From Liolophura sinensis (Eukaryota; Mollusca; Polyplacophora; Chitonida; Chitonidae), in assembly GCF_032854445.1 (NCBI RefSeq), contig NC_088295.1, positions 90,043,836-90,107,835 of the forward strand: 64,000 nucleotides of DNA, in the 5' to 3' direction. Numbering within the stretch: position 1 is the stretch's first letter; each line of letters begins with the position of its first letter. The notes under the pieces are model-generated. The model searched no databases and was not told where the DNA came from. It saw nothing but the letters and a program-made list of their open reading frames with translations. Of the stretch, positions 20,301-28,000 are shown piece by piece. Made by a program: the position numbers and the translations under genes.

Positions 20301-22877
20301 GCCATCACATTTAGCCACCTGATGATGTACATGCCATCACATTTAGCCACCTGACGATATATATGCCCACATTTGACTATCTGCCGATGTATATGCCATC
20401 ACATTTAACCACCGGACAATGTACATGCTATCACATTTAACAGTCGGGCGATATACATGCTATGACATTTAACCACCTGGCGATGTACATGTTATCACAT
20501 TTAACCAGATTGCCTGGTTTCCTCCCACTAGGCCTATAATGCTGGTCACCCTCATATAAGTGTAATATTCTTGAGAATGACGCAAAACACCAATCAAATA
20601 AAAAAAAACATTGAACAATATACATGTTATGTTGTCTAACCTCCTTGTGATATACTGTCTTACATTTTACCAACCTGCCGCAGTTAATTATATCATCTCT
20701 ACAAACTACAATACAGGCTAAAGTCAAAATGATGACAGCGTGATAATAATAGTGTCAAGAAAGGACTTCACATGTTCTAAATATCTTTCATTTCGAGTTT
20801 TACGTCGCTTTATTACCACTTTCTCTGGTTGTCGTAGAGATCGAGAAAAAGGACGCCAGTTGGGGGAATGGCACAGCCCGCTTTACTCTGGTCGGGTTGA
20901 ACCCGGGTAGTATGTACAGCTGCCAGGCCACTTCCCGAACGTTTCTGGGGCAGGGTTGGATGGAGAGATTCTCTTTCATGACTAGTAATCCAGGTAAATT
21001 TTAACATTGATCATACTTATCCTATACAGTCCGTTCTTATACTCTACATACCTGTACTGTACAGTCAGTTCTTATACTCTACATACCTTTACTATACAGT
21101 CCCTTCTTATACTCTACATACCTGTACTATACAGTCCGTTCTTGTACTCTACATACATATACTATACAGTCCGTTCTTATACTCTACATACCTTTACTAT
21201 ACAGCCCCTTCTTATACTCTACATACCTGTACTATACAGTCCCTTCTTATACTCTACATACCTGTACTATACAGTCCGTTCTTGTACTCTACATACATAT
21301 ACTATACAGCCCCTTCTTATACTCTACATACCTGTACTATACAGCCCCTTCTTATACTCTACATACCTGTACTATACAGTCCCTTCTTATACTCTACATA
21401 CCTGTACTGTGCAGTCCCTTCTTATACTCTACATACCTATATTATACAGTCAATTCTTATACTCTACATACATATACTATACAGTCCATTCTTATACTCT
21501 ACATACCTGTACTATACAGTCCATTCTCATACTCTACACACGTATACAATACAGTACGTTCTTATACTCCACATACCTATACTATACAGTCCGTTCTCAT
21601 ACCCTACACACCTATACTATACAGACAGTTTTTTATACTTTACACACCTAACTATACAATCCATTCTTATACTCTAGATACCTATACTCTAAGTCCGTTC
21701 TTATACTCTACATTCTTAAATTATACAATCCGTTCTTATACTCTACATACCTGCACTATACAGCCCGTTTTTATGCTCTACATACCTGTACTATACAGTC
21801 CATTCTTATGCTCTACATACCTGTACTATACAGGCCGTTCTTACACTCTATATACCTATACTATACAGTCCATTCTTATAGTCTACATACCTGTACTATA
21901 CAGGCCGTTCTTACACTCTACATACCTGTGCTATACAGTCTGTTCTTATACTCTACATACCTGTACTATACAGGCCGTTCTTACACTCTACATACCTGTG
22001 CTATACAGTCTGTTCTTATGCTCTACATACCTGTACTATACAGGCCGTTCTTACACTCTATATACCTGTGCTATACAGTCTGCTCTTATACTCTACATAC
22101 CTGTACTATACAGTCCATTCTTATGCTCTACATACCTGTACTATACAGTCCGTTCTTGTACTCTACATACCTGTACTATACAGTCAGTTCTTATACTCTA
22201 CATACCTATACTATACAGTCCATTCTTGTACTCTACATACCTGTACTATACAGGCCGTATTATACTCTACATACCAGTATTATACATTTCAATCTTATAT
22301 TCTACATCACTGTATTATAAAAACCATTCGTGTATACTACATGCCTATACTATACAGGCCGTTCTTATACTCTACATATCTGTCTTATCCAGGTCACTGC
22401 AATACTTTTTGCATACAGTTAATGTACGCGTATTTATACACGTAGTTAAATGGCTTGACTTATTATACAACGTGTTAAGTGCAAGTTGCAGATTCAGGTA
22501 AGCCACTCGTCCTGGTTGAAATCTGTGAAATCCATGTTATCTTTCGAATGCTCTCTCTGTCCAATTAACGACGTGCCTTGTGCAAATCAAATTTTTCCCT
22601 AAAGGTTTTTGCTTTTTGTGGACCTCCAGTAGCTTTACACGTGTGAAAACGTTCCGTACAATTTTTACCCGATCATCATTCTGAAATACATGGCTGGTGA
22701 GGCTATAGATTTAAAAATGTTTTAGTCAGTAGAGTTACCAATAATTTGGCTTGTTTTGCAGATGTGTCATCTGCTGCACGCGCACCTGTTCGCTGGCAGC
22801 ACGCTGTAGGACTCTTGGTGTTTTGGACCGCTATTATCTTGCAAAAGGCATATATGGATCAAGAACCTGAGCATTAA
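8288..22877 (+). CDS. Gene K: three-Ig plus FN3 adhesion protein, lachesin/klingon/wrapper-like (5' exon missing)
   Basis: Nine exons join in matching phase: 8288-8394, 9944-10205, 11714-11874, 12340-12541, 13312-13545, 14701-14742, 19544-19711, 20838-20993 and 22762-22877, giving 482 visible residues and a TAA stop. Ig1 (about 1-123) has LNC, VNW and DSGRYKC. Ig2 (about 124-225) has LRC, ITW and DRGIYRC. Ig3 (about 226-322) has LEC, LRW and DYGVYYC. A short ETSQC...DCP linker, like the end of lachesin, leads to one FN3 domain (about 336-444). The last exon holds a 14-residue hydrophobic run. In Drosophila, klingon and wrapper have this three-Ig plus FN3 layout and are GPI-anchored neural adhesion proteins; lachesin has three Ig domains and a GPI anchor. 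The exon entering at 8288 needs one base from an upstream exon, presumably the signal peptide, which I could not find. Role in cell adhesion or neural recognition is inferred from family. Confidence 0.87.
8350..8775 (+). repeat. Exon-derived 45-bp tandem repeat carrying a splice donor
   Basis: The last 45 bases of gene K exon a (coding GYLNCTVSRQQNNK) and its donor recur about nine times into the intron, with decay and length change (about 38-52 bp). Most copies keep the CTGAACTGTACAGTCAGCAG core and the AATAAGGTA donor context. The first intronic copy (8395-8439) is exactly 45 bp and in frame, but its core Cys codon is Tyr. The copies near 8600-8650 end AATAAG|GTAAGC, a stronger donor than the exon's own. 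The next copy reaches an in-frame TAA at 8476. Confidence 0.9.
8937..9100. repeat. About 34-bp minisatellite, 5 copies
   Basis: The unit TACTAGATTATCATCACTTA plus TCTGCATGTTACAG is repeated about five times, the last copy degenerate. It lies in the intron between gene K exons a and b. Confidence 0.9.
9101..9943. other. Gene K intron, no feature recognised
   Basis: Intron sequence between the 34-bp repeat and exon b. Short ORFs at 9094-9321 (-) and 9474-9671 (+) have no domain motif. Confidence 0.5.
9944..10205 (+). CDS. Gene K exon b: rest of Ig1
   Basis: Acceptor TTGTCATTACAG, phase 0. It begins VNWIQP with the core Trp of Ig1, runs through TYTLVVNRLREEDSGRYKC with the second core Cys, and ends NMTVQ with an NMT glycosylation site. 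The donor G|GTAATG leaves phase 1. Confidence 0.92.
10431..10559. mobile_element. Palindromic MITE-like element
   Basis: A 129-bp imperfect palindrome whose ends read GGGGCCTCTTGCACAAAGCG and its reverse complement (one mismatch region near base 20). The arms pair over nearly their whole length around a centre near 10495, with the shared inner stretch GCCATGGTA. Terminal inverted repeats without coding capacity suggest a non-autonomous DNA transposon. No target duplication could be assigned. It lies in the gene K intron after exon b. Confidence 0.75.
10560..11080. other. Gene K intron, no feature recognised
   Basis: Intron between exons b and c. No repeat or exon is seen in this part. Confidence 0.5.
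11036..11160. repeat. Perfect 28-bp inverted repeat flanked by 12-bp direct repeats
   Basis: The arms 11081-11108 and 11121-11148 are exact reverse complements (left arm begins GATTGACAGAGGCATTACTT), separated by a 12-base loop. The 12-mer AATCCAAGATTT occurs on the left at 11036-11047 and directly after the right arm at 11149-11160. Confidence 0.95.
11161..11713. other. Gene K intron, no feature recognised
   Basis: Intron sequence leading to the acceptor at 11713. No repeat or exon-like signal was seen. Confidence 0.5.
11714..11874 (+). CDS. Gene K exon c: first part of Ig2
   Basis: Acceptor TTTCAACTTTAG, phase 1 in. It encodes VPPTIKVSQTSD, then DVTLRCNATGNPNPNITWIR with the core Cys and Trp of Ig2 and NAT/NIT glycosylation sites, and ends RLSHR. 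Donor GTAAGT, phase 0 out. The spliced junction reads NMTVQ-VPPTIKV, a typical Ig1-Ig2 boundary. Confidence 0.93.
11875..12339. other. Gene K intron, no feature recognised
   Basis: A 465-bp AT-rich intron with canonical ends and no repeat seen. Confidence 0.6.
12340..12541 (+). CDS. Gene K exon d: end of Ig2, start of Ig3
   Basis: Acceptor TTTAATTTTAG, phase 0 in. GHFLHITNIRNDDRGIYRC carries the second Cys of Ig2. LVVNFKPEAEAV crosses to Ig3 and ALLECKIK holds its first Cys. The exon ends G|GTACAT, phase 1. One exon spanning two domains separates this gene's structure from genes A and B. Confidence 0.93.
12990..13162 (+). mobile_element. SINE fragment (3' body and tail)
   Basis: It shares with the copy at 48815-49080 the core CGTGGGAAGGTCTTCCAGCA, the phrase CACCATAATGCTGGCCGC, ACAGCGTAAAACATCAATCA and an AAATAAATAAATAAA tail. 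The tRNA-like head is absent. It lies in the gene K intron after exon d. Confidence 0.85.
13312..13545 (+). CDS. Gene K exon e: rest of Ig3
   Basis: Acceptor TTGTCTTTTAG, phase 1 in and out. It begins GMPEPNLRWF with the core Trp, contains LKILNVQANDYGVYYCEGSN with the core Cys, and ends RAEIRLY. Donor G|GTAAGA. The domain end resembles the end of lachesin-type Ig3. Confidence 0.93.
13546..14700. other. Gene K intron with degenerate repeated phrases
   Basis: No exon is seen. Between about 13960 and 14310 the phrases 'ACATTTGTGTACCA' and 'TGCTTTAGCAA' recur three or four times at irregular spacing, suggesting a strongly decayed tandem repeat of about 60-130 bp. Confidence 0.45.
14701..14742 (+). 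CDS. Gene K exon f: short Cys-containing linker
   Basis: A 42-base exon, acceptor CTTTATGTTTCAG and donor TTTA|GTAAGT, phase 1 in and out. It encodes ETSQCQGSDCPLGF. Lachesin proteins also end their third Ig domain with a short 'ET...C' tail. Phase and canonical sites support it despite its size. Confidence 0.82.
15060..17105. repeat. 45-bp minisatellite array, over 40 copies
   Basis: The unit reads CAGATGCCCTTGCTATCGTC, TGTAATAGCCAGCTCTCCAT, TCTGT. The first half (to about 16080) is diverged, with segmental copies of several units. The second half (16110-17060) is far more uniform, with blocks repeated every few units. As 45 is divisible by three, open frames such as MPLLSSVIASSPFCQ (+) and ASDRRVSWLLQTIAR (-) are artefacts. 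The array lies in the large gene K intron between exons f and g. Confidence 0.97.
17106..17877. other. Gene K intron; TTTCG/CGAAA-rich low-complexity stretch
   Basis: From about 17390 to 17875 the words CGAAA, TTTCG, GTGCGAA and TCGAAAGC recur irregularly on both strands, flanking a GC-richer centre (17560-17690). Open frames here have no domain motif. It may be a decayed repeat or transposon, but I do not recognise a family. Confidence 0.4.
17878..18745. repeat. 30-bp minisatellite array
   Basis: The unit is approximately CACATGGACACCACATTCGT plus TAGGACTGAT, repeated nearly 30 times, with a higher-order repeat of about 150 bp: the phrase with ATATTCGGTTAG at about 17950 recurs near 18102. 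Its tail (18540-18745) is diverged. It lies in the same gene K intron as the 45-bp array. Confidence 0.95.
18746..19070. other. Gene K intron, no feature recognised
   Basis: Unique intron sequence between the 30-bp array and a SINE copy. Confidence 0.5.
19071..19285 (-). mobile_element. SINE copy, reverse orientation
   Basis: It reads as the reverse complement of the window's SINE: a TTATTTATTTATTTGACTGG tail, TTTTACGCCGTACTC, CCAGCATTATGGTGGGAGGA, then ACCATCTGCGGGTTGC and GACCTTCCTACG. The tRNA-like end near 19270 is degraded. Confidence 0.85.
19544..19711 (+). CDS. Gene K exon g: first half of FN3 domain
   Basis: Acceptor TTGTTGTGTTAAG, phase 1 in; donor G|GTGAGG, phase 1 out. It encodes TTPAPFHRTP, then ISAVLLIDMRDPP and STGYRISCEE, the A-C strands of an FN3 domain. 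The usual Trp of the B strand is replaced (LLIDM). The upstream frame closes at 19540-19542, consistent with the acceptor. Confidence 0.8.
19835..19950 (+). mobile_element. Possible degenerate SINE 3' fragment
   Basis: CTGTCATATAAGTGCAATTA and TACGGCGTCAATCACCAGG resemble the SINE 3' end. The match is short and decayed. Confidence 0.35.
20205..20505. repeat. 32-bp minisatellite, about 9 copies
   Basis: The unit is approximately ATCACATTTAACCACCTGGC plus GATATACATGCC. A SINE fragment follows directly at 20510, and traces of the unit continue beyond it to about 20690, so the SINE probably inserted into the array. Intron between gene K exons g and h. Confidence 0.92.
20510..20612 (+). mobile_element. 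SINE 3' fragment inside the 32-bp array
   Basis: GCCTGGTTTCCTCCCACTAG, ATAATGCTGGTCACC, CATATAAGTGTAATATTCTT and CACCAATCAAATAAAA match the SINE 3' half. Satellite-like sequence flanks it on both sides. Confidence 0.8.
20838..20993 (+). CDS. Gene K exon h: second half of FN3 domain
   Basis: Acceptor TTGTCGTAG, phase 1 in and out; donor G|GTAAAT. It encodes ARFTLVGLNPGSMYSCQATS, the diagnostic FN3 'L-GL-PgT-Y' motif, and ends RFSFMTSNP. An NGT glycosylation site precedes it. Confidence 0.88.
21008..22400. repeat. 35-bp minisatellite filling the last gene K intron
   Basis: The unit is CTTATACTCTACATACCTGT plus ACTATACAGTCCGTT, in about 40 copies. It begins within about 15 bases of the exon h donor. 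Two- and three-unit higher-order patterns (for example a variant with GGCCGTTCTTACACTC) are visible around 21830-22080. Each unit carries CTATACAG, which resembles a 3' splice site. Long plus-strand ORFs are repeat artefacts. Confidence 0.97.
22762..22877 (+). CDS. Gene K last exon: hydrophobic C-terminus
   Basis: Acceptor TTGTTTTGCAG, phase 1 in. It encodes VSSAARAPVRWQHAVGLLVF, WTAIIL, then a polar tail QKAYMDQEPEH and TAA. Small residues (SSAA) before a hydrophobic run suggest a GPI-anchor signal, as in family members, but the polar 11-residue end is atypical. A short membrane segment is the alternative. Confidence 0.8.
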
Positions 22878-23430
22878 TAGACAAGGATGTATCTATATAA
22901 TATGTATGGGTTGATAATCTGACTATGCTAGTGTTTATTATCCGTCATAATGAAGTCAGATCATACATGTTTAAAAAATTCTTTGGACCTTGTTTTACAT
23001 TGTCATAGCCCTGTCCGTCGTTCTATCTTCATCCGTGTCACTGGTGCATATGAACCTATTCTCAGCACATGCATAATGTGCTTCGAAAATAATCTTTGTG
23101 AGATAATCTCTGGACCTCTTCATAGGAAATTCATGAAGTTTTGTTGCTTTGGTTGGAAAGCTGCATGGAAAATGCTGGACTGAGGAGTGCTACTGCTATT
23201 TGTTTTACCATTCGAGCATGGTATGTCTGATTTGAGCTAACAGAAACTGCTCATTGGCGCCTTTCATGTGGCGCCCTCCATGTGGCGCATTTTCTACATT
23301 GTATACACACAACTCTGGTATATTTGATTTTCTGCATCAACCTACTCTTTGTGCTGACCTGAATACGAAAGAGTTTTACCATATTGTTTATGCACATATT
23401 ATGTATTTACCTGCACCCTCTAATAAATGT
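22878..23430 (+). other. Probable gene K 3' UTR
   Basis: Non-coding sequence between the gene K stop and the AATAAA at 23422. Short ORFs inside it have no domain motif. Confidence 0.55.
23422..23427 (+). terminator. Polyadenylation signal of gene K (candidate)
   Basis: AATAAA about 545 bases after the gene K stop, followed by a GT-rich stretch (GTGTGTTTTCTGTGTGTTTC) as expected downstream of a cleavage site. A second AATAAA lies near 23550. Confidence 0.6.
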
Positions 23431-23459
23431 TTTTGAGACTTGAATGGCATCAACGTGTG

Positions 23460-24098
23460 TTTTCTGTGTGTTTCAGTAAAGGCTTCCTGTGAAGGGACTA
23501 ATGCATAAGAGGAAAGTCACGTGTTTCTTAATATTTAAGCATTATGCTAAATAAATGGTGTGTTCAAATCCAGTTGTTGTTTGCTTGGCTGCTGCATAAC
23601 GTCAGAAGGTTGCTGGGCTATGCATGTAGCTGATTGATCCCACGGAAAAGAAATACTTTAGTACACGCTATACGGACACATACATTTACCTATTTTTAGG
23701 GAATACATGGACAAATAGGACACTGGTCAGATTTTGCCGTGGCGCGAAGGTCGTGACCACTAGTATTGATCTATGTATATACTAGACAGCGTTAAACAAT
23801 CAGTTTAAATGTTGGCTGGGGTTTGTTTATTGACACTTAGAAAGCCCACGTAAGGAGCTCACCATGCTCAAATAACTAATCCAGTCAGACGGCACAGACT
23901 ACATGACCTCTTCCCATAGGAAGTCACGTGGGTTAGCACAGGGGTGCCAACACAGTCTTTGGTGGATTTGCCAGTCACCACCCGGTTCCAGTGTAACTCA
24001 ATGTTTTAGGTGAGTGAATCGTCTGTGACTCAAATGACACAAATAGTGTTGAATGTAAAGACTATGTACTGTCTTACACATACATGTAGGCTTACACC
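23460..24098. other. Intergenic DNA between convergent genes K and A
   Basis: No exon or clear repeat was seen. Confidence 0.5.
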
Positions 24099-24470
24099 AT
24101 GAGTAACCATGTAACGAATTTATGCTGCAAAGATCCATCAGTTCAGCGCAGAAGGCCGAGGTGAATCGCTTCAGCGATATAACCATTGTATTAAAAAGCC
24201 AACAGATGGCGGTAACCTACTCAGCAGACACATTTGACGTCGTCTGCAGGATTCGAAAATTTATCCCGCATCCCGTATCATTATATTCTCGAATCCTGCA
24301 GGCGACACTGAAGCGAATCACTTCGGCCTTCTGCGCTGATGGGTCTTTGCAGGATAAATTAGTAACATGGTTACTCAGTGATGGGATTCGCAAATATATG
24401 GTGTCAGTAATCCTCATATATTGGATTATTGACCCCATATATTTGTGTATCCCAGCACTGAGTAACCCTG
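24099..24470. repeat. Compound foldback (nested inverted repeats)
   Basis: Arms of about 75 bp at 24099-24175 and 24305-24380 are reverse complements with few mismatches (shared GCGCAGAAGGCCGA). Inside the loop, CTGCAGGATTCGA at about 24243 pairs with TCGAATCCTGCAG at about 24290. The right arm also starts a further inverted repeat with about 24435-24465 (CTCAGTGATGGGATTCGCAA against its complement). No coding capacity; possibly a foldback transposon or stacked MITEs. Confidence 0.8.
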
Positions 24471-24772
24471 TAACTAATAATATCTGTACCCCACGTGACC
24501 GTAGTTGTCCAGTGAAAAGCTGAGTATTTTGTCTGATGCGGGAAAACAGAAACTACAGCGGATTTAGTTTTATCCCATGGCCCAAAGACGAGTTAACTTC
24601 TGAACAAAGGAAACGTTCCAGTTGTCCCAGAGGTATATCGCGCAGTAGTCGTGAAGTTACTGAAGTGAAACAACTATATATTTTTTACAGCAATAATGGA
24701 TAGTCCAAAATATCACCAGCTAATCAAAACACAGATGCAAATGTTCTGTTAACAATACATTTCCAAACTACC

Positions 24773-24778
24773 TTTATT
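24773..24778 (-). terminator. Polyadenylation signal of gene A (candidate)
   Basis: TTTATT on the plus strand reads AATAAA on the minus strand, about 100 bases past the gene A stop codon. Confidence 0.7.
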
Positions 24779-24873
24779 GATAGGAGAAGTGCATGGAAAT
24801 TACGAATTAGTAACTAATGGACCCGAAGCTATTGAAGGCGCACACACATGGGCTATACAAACAGTTTTTTGTC

Positions 24874-25050
24874 TTAGCCTCTGAAGTTACGGAACACGTA
24901 TAGCCTCCTTTCACTGCGAGCTACGCTGCCTCTCTGATCGCGGACCTCGCACCTGTACCTCCCGGAGTCCGATGTCTCCAGGGACTCGATGGAGAAGATG
25001 TAATGCTGCCCGTCACTTTGTGACGCTATGAAAAACGTGTGACCGCTAGA
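24874..25050 (-). CDS. Gene A exon 9: second half of Ig4 and stop
   Basis: Acceptor CTTTCCTGTTTCAG, phase 0 in. IFSIESLETSDSGRYRCEV carries the second Cys of Ig4. It ends YVFRNFRG and TAA (24876-24874). Confidence 0.92.
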   Translation of the reverse strand, partial: SSGHTFFIASQSDGQHYIFSIESLETSDSGRYRCEVRDQRGSVARSERRLYVFRNFRG

Positions 25051-28000
25051 CTGAAACAGGAAAGAGATTAACGCACATGATTTTTATGATCCTGTATGAG
25101 CCCGACCGCTTCTGACCAAACAGGTTTCTTGCTAATCATTCATCTCTTATTGGCATCAGTCAATCTCCGTTTGTCGCAGTTCATACTGAAATGAGATCGA
25201 AACTATACTCGTTGAAATGGAGAAATTATTGCATTCATTGAAATGGTGAAACTAGAGCATTCGTTGAAATTGCAAAACTATGTTTGCGTCCTGTGAAATG
25301 GCGTCCCTAACAACTGTTGGTGTTAACAATCCATCAAGATTCAAAATGCATGGTTATTTAGAGGATTCAAACTTTTAGACAGAATGTGCACGGAAATAGG
25401 CTAGTTACACATTAGAACATGACGGTTAAAGTGCTTATTTTGTATTATTAGCCACAGAAAAATTACCTCATTCAGAAGAAAGTTGTCCTTCCACCAGGTC
25501 ACAGTGGATCCAGGGGGCGCTGTGACTCGACAGTCCAACCGGAAGGAGCTACCTGCGCGCGGGAAGCCCGTTGTGCTCAGTCGGACGGACAGACGCTCAC
25601 CTGACAAATACACAACTCTTGGAGTTTACTTGCGTATGTAATCATTGAAGAACATTTCATTCATAAATACTTGAACAGTTTATCACCATGCTTATTTGTT
25701 ATTTTGACGATATTAGATGCTTTAAAAAATTATTTAAAGTTTAAGTATGTTTTCTCTTGTAGCTTTTCCGCCTCAGTGTTAAAATACAACAATTTCGTCC
25801 TGTGCGTTATGTCGAACAATGCAGGTCTTATTTAAAAATATCGTCCATCGATGAAGACTAGTTGTCCACTTTTTACATTCGGTCAAGAAATTCTGTTACG
25901 TATTCTGTTTGTTCGTCCATCATAGAATCATCAAAATTTCCCTTTACAACTGATCACAACGTGTGTGCAGTTCGTAAGGAACGAATCCAAGAATAACATG
26001 CTTCGGCGGTAAACTTGAGGGACTAGTTTGAAGGATGGGTGGAAATTGATGAGCAGACATGGGCGTCGACTTTTGGAATAACGTGCGTTTTGGTTTACAT
26101 GGTAAATTATGAGATAAATGATAATTTATGAGTGAGTACATGATCACGATATAAACGTTGAATTTCGGTCACAAAACTCTGGCTGTCGCTCTGTTTTCAT
26201 TAACCAATCAAAATCGTTGAGCAATACCCAAGAAAAGCTACTCTCAGCATTAAACTAATATCAAAAGCTTATTTCTCACCAAAACTGGGCCTCATTGCGA
26301 CTGCGCCACCAGCACCTGAACACAACAAATCAGAGGCACGTCTGTACTCCTTATCAATCAGTCAATCTTTTATTATATTTTTATGATAGCTTGTGATATA
26401 ACCTGGCACATAATCTTCACATTCACTTCAAACAATTTGCCAAGACTTGTTCTTTATATTTTAGAAAGAAATTTGAAATAATTTTATGTATATTTTACAA
26501 CCTACTTGAAATATTATTCGTAGAATGGTACAAGATTGCTTTATAATCACACATCATATGTAACAGAGACATGTATATTACAGAACTTTTAATGTCAACA
26601 GCCAATTTAGGAAAACTTTTTTTGAACCTGGTATTAAAAGTCCCCGGTTTTAACCTGGACTGACACAGAACTATATATGCACAATGCCTACCATTGACAT
26701 TGACTTGTACGGAACTCCTCGCCGCGCTGCCGTCTTTGCTCACCTCACATCTGTAGCGCCCAGCGTCAGAGAGCTGCACACTAGCAATGGTCAACAGCTG
26801 GTGTTGTCCATCAATTCGGGTTTCGGAACTTAATTGCACTCCAGGCTACAAACGATACAAATGTCGATTTTATACCTATAAAATAAATATACACTTACTA
26901 CTAACCAACTTAAACATGCACGCACATTTACCACTTACCAACTTAGACACTTACCTCTAGGCTATCAAAATGATAAAACCAACCAAATAAGACATCCAGT
27001 TTCAGCTTTAATACAACCCCTTGAAACTAATCACAAGTACAGTTCTGTTTTCTCCAAAATACTAGTAACAGGTTTTTATTTGAAATTCACAGTGGATTGT
27101 GACAGTACACTGCACCTTACCGATGATATCCGTCGGTAGTCCTTGTACCATGTAACTGTTGCCCCTGATGGGGCAGACACTCGACAATCCAACTGCAGTC
27201 TTTGTCCAACACTAGCAGGTCCGGTAAATGCCAAACTGGCTGACAGACGATCCCTCGGTCCTGGAACCAATCCGAGATGTAATCAACGTTAGACAGATAG
27301 GAAACGTTTGTTGCAGCAAGATCACGGTGCAATGCGTTGCCACTGATCATCATGGTAATTATAGCACACACGGGCGTTTCGCCGACTACACCTATTCATT
27401 CCAGTGCCAGTCAAGAACACCGCGCCGTGTTCTCATGAACTTGTGATTAAGGGCCCGATAGTATATGTAAATAACAAGTAAATGTAAATTTCACCTGCCT
27501 GATTGCTGTGGTTCAGTTGGCCTTACAGTTGGCATCTGGGTTGTTCTTTTGTTCAAAACAATACCACTGGGAGCTGTAAAACATATTGCTGTCGTCAGTA
27601 TCTAACACGTTTCAACTTCACAACAACAATGTTTTTAACAAGCTGATCTACATCATGTGGGATGATTAACGCAAAGCAGCATATTTGAAGGAATTTTTCG
27701 CGTTCACTGAATGCACAAGTCATAGATAGATGACGGCTTGCGATAGCCATCTTGGAAAACGCAGCGCGGCATAAAGCAATTACAACCATTGTCTTGAAAA
27801 TGACAAAAGGCAAGGCACAGTCCTAATTTGAAAGTACTTTTTTCTTTCAGTTCTATATTTAGCGTTCACGACATGAATTAGACACTGACAGGTTCATGAA
27901 AGTTAAGCTAACAGAAGGCAGTCATCTTGAAACCCAAGGCAATACTATACTCAAGTCTGAAAGCGATGCATTGAATATCGCACTCATAATGCAGGTGCAC

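Noticed and set aside
21007-22501. ORFs of 125-242 codons rich in Tyr, Leu and Ser
   Set aside because: Produced by the 35-bp minisatellite; three unit lengths make a frame-neutral 105 bp. No start context or domain.
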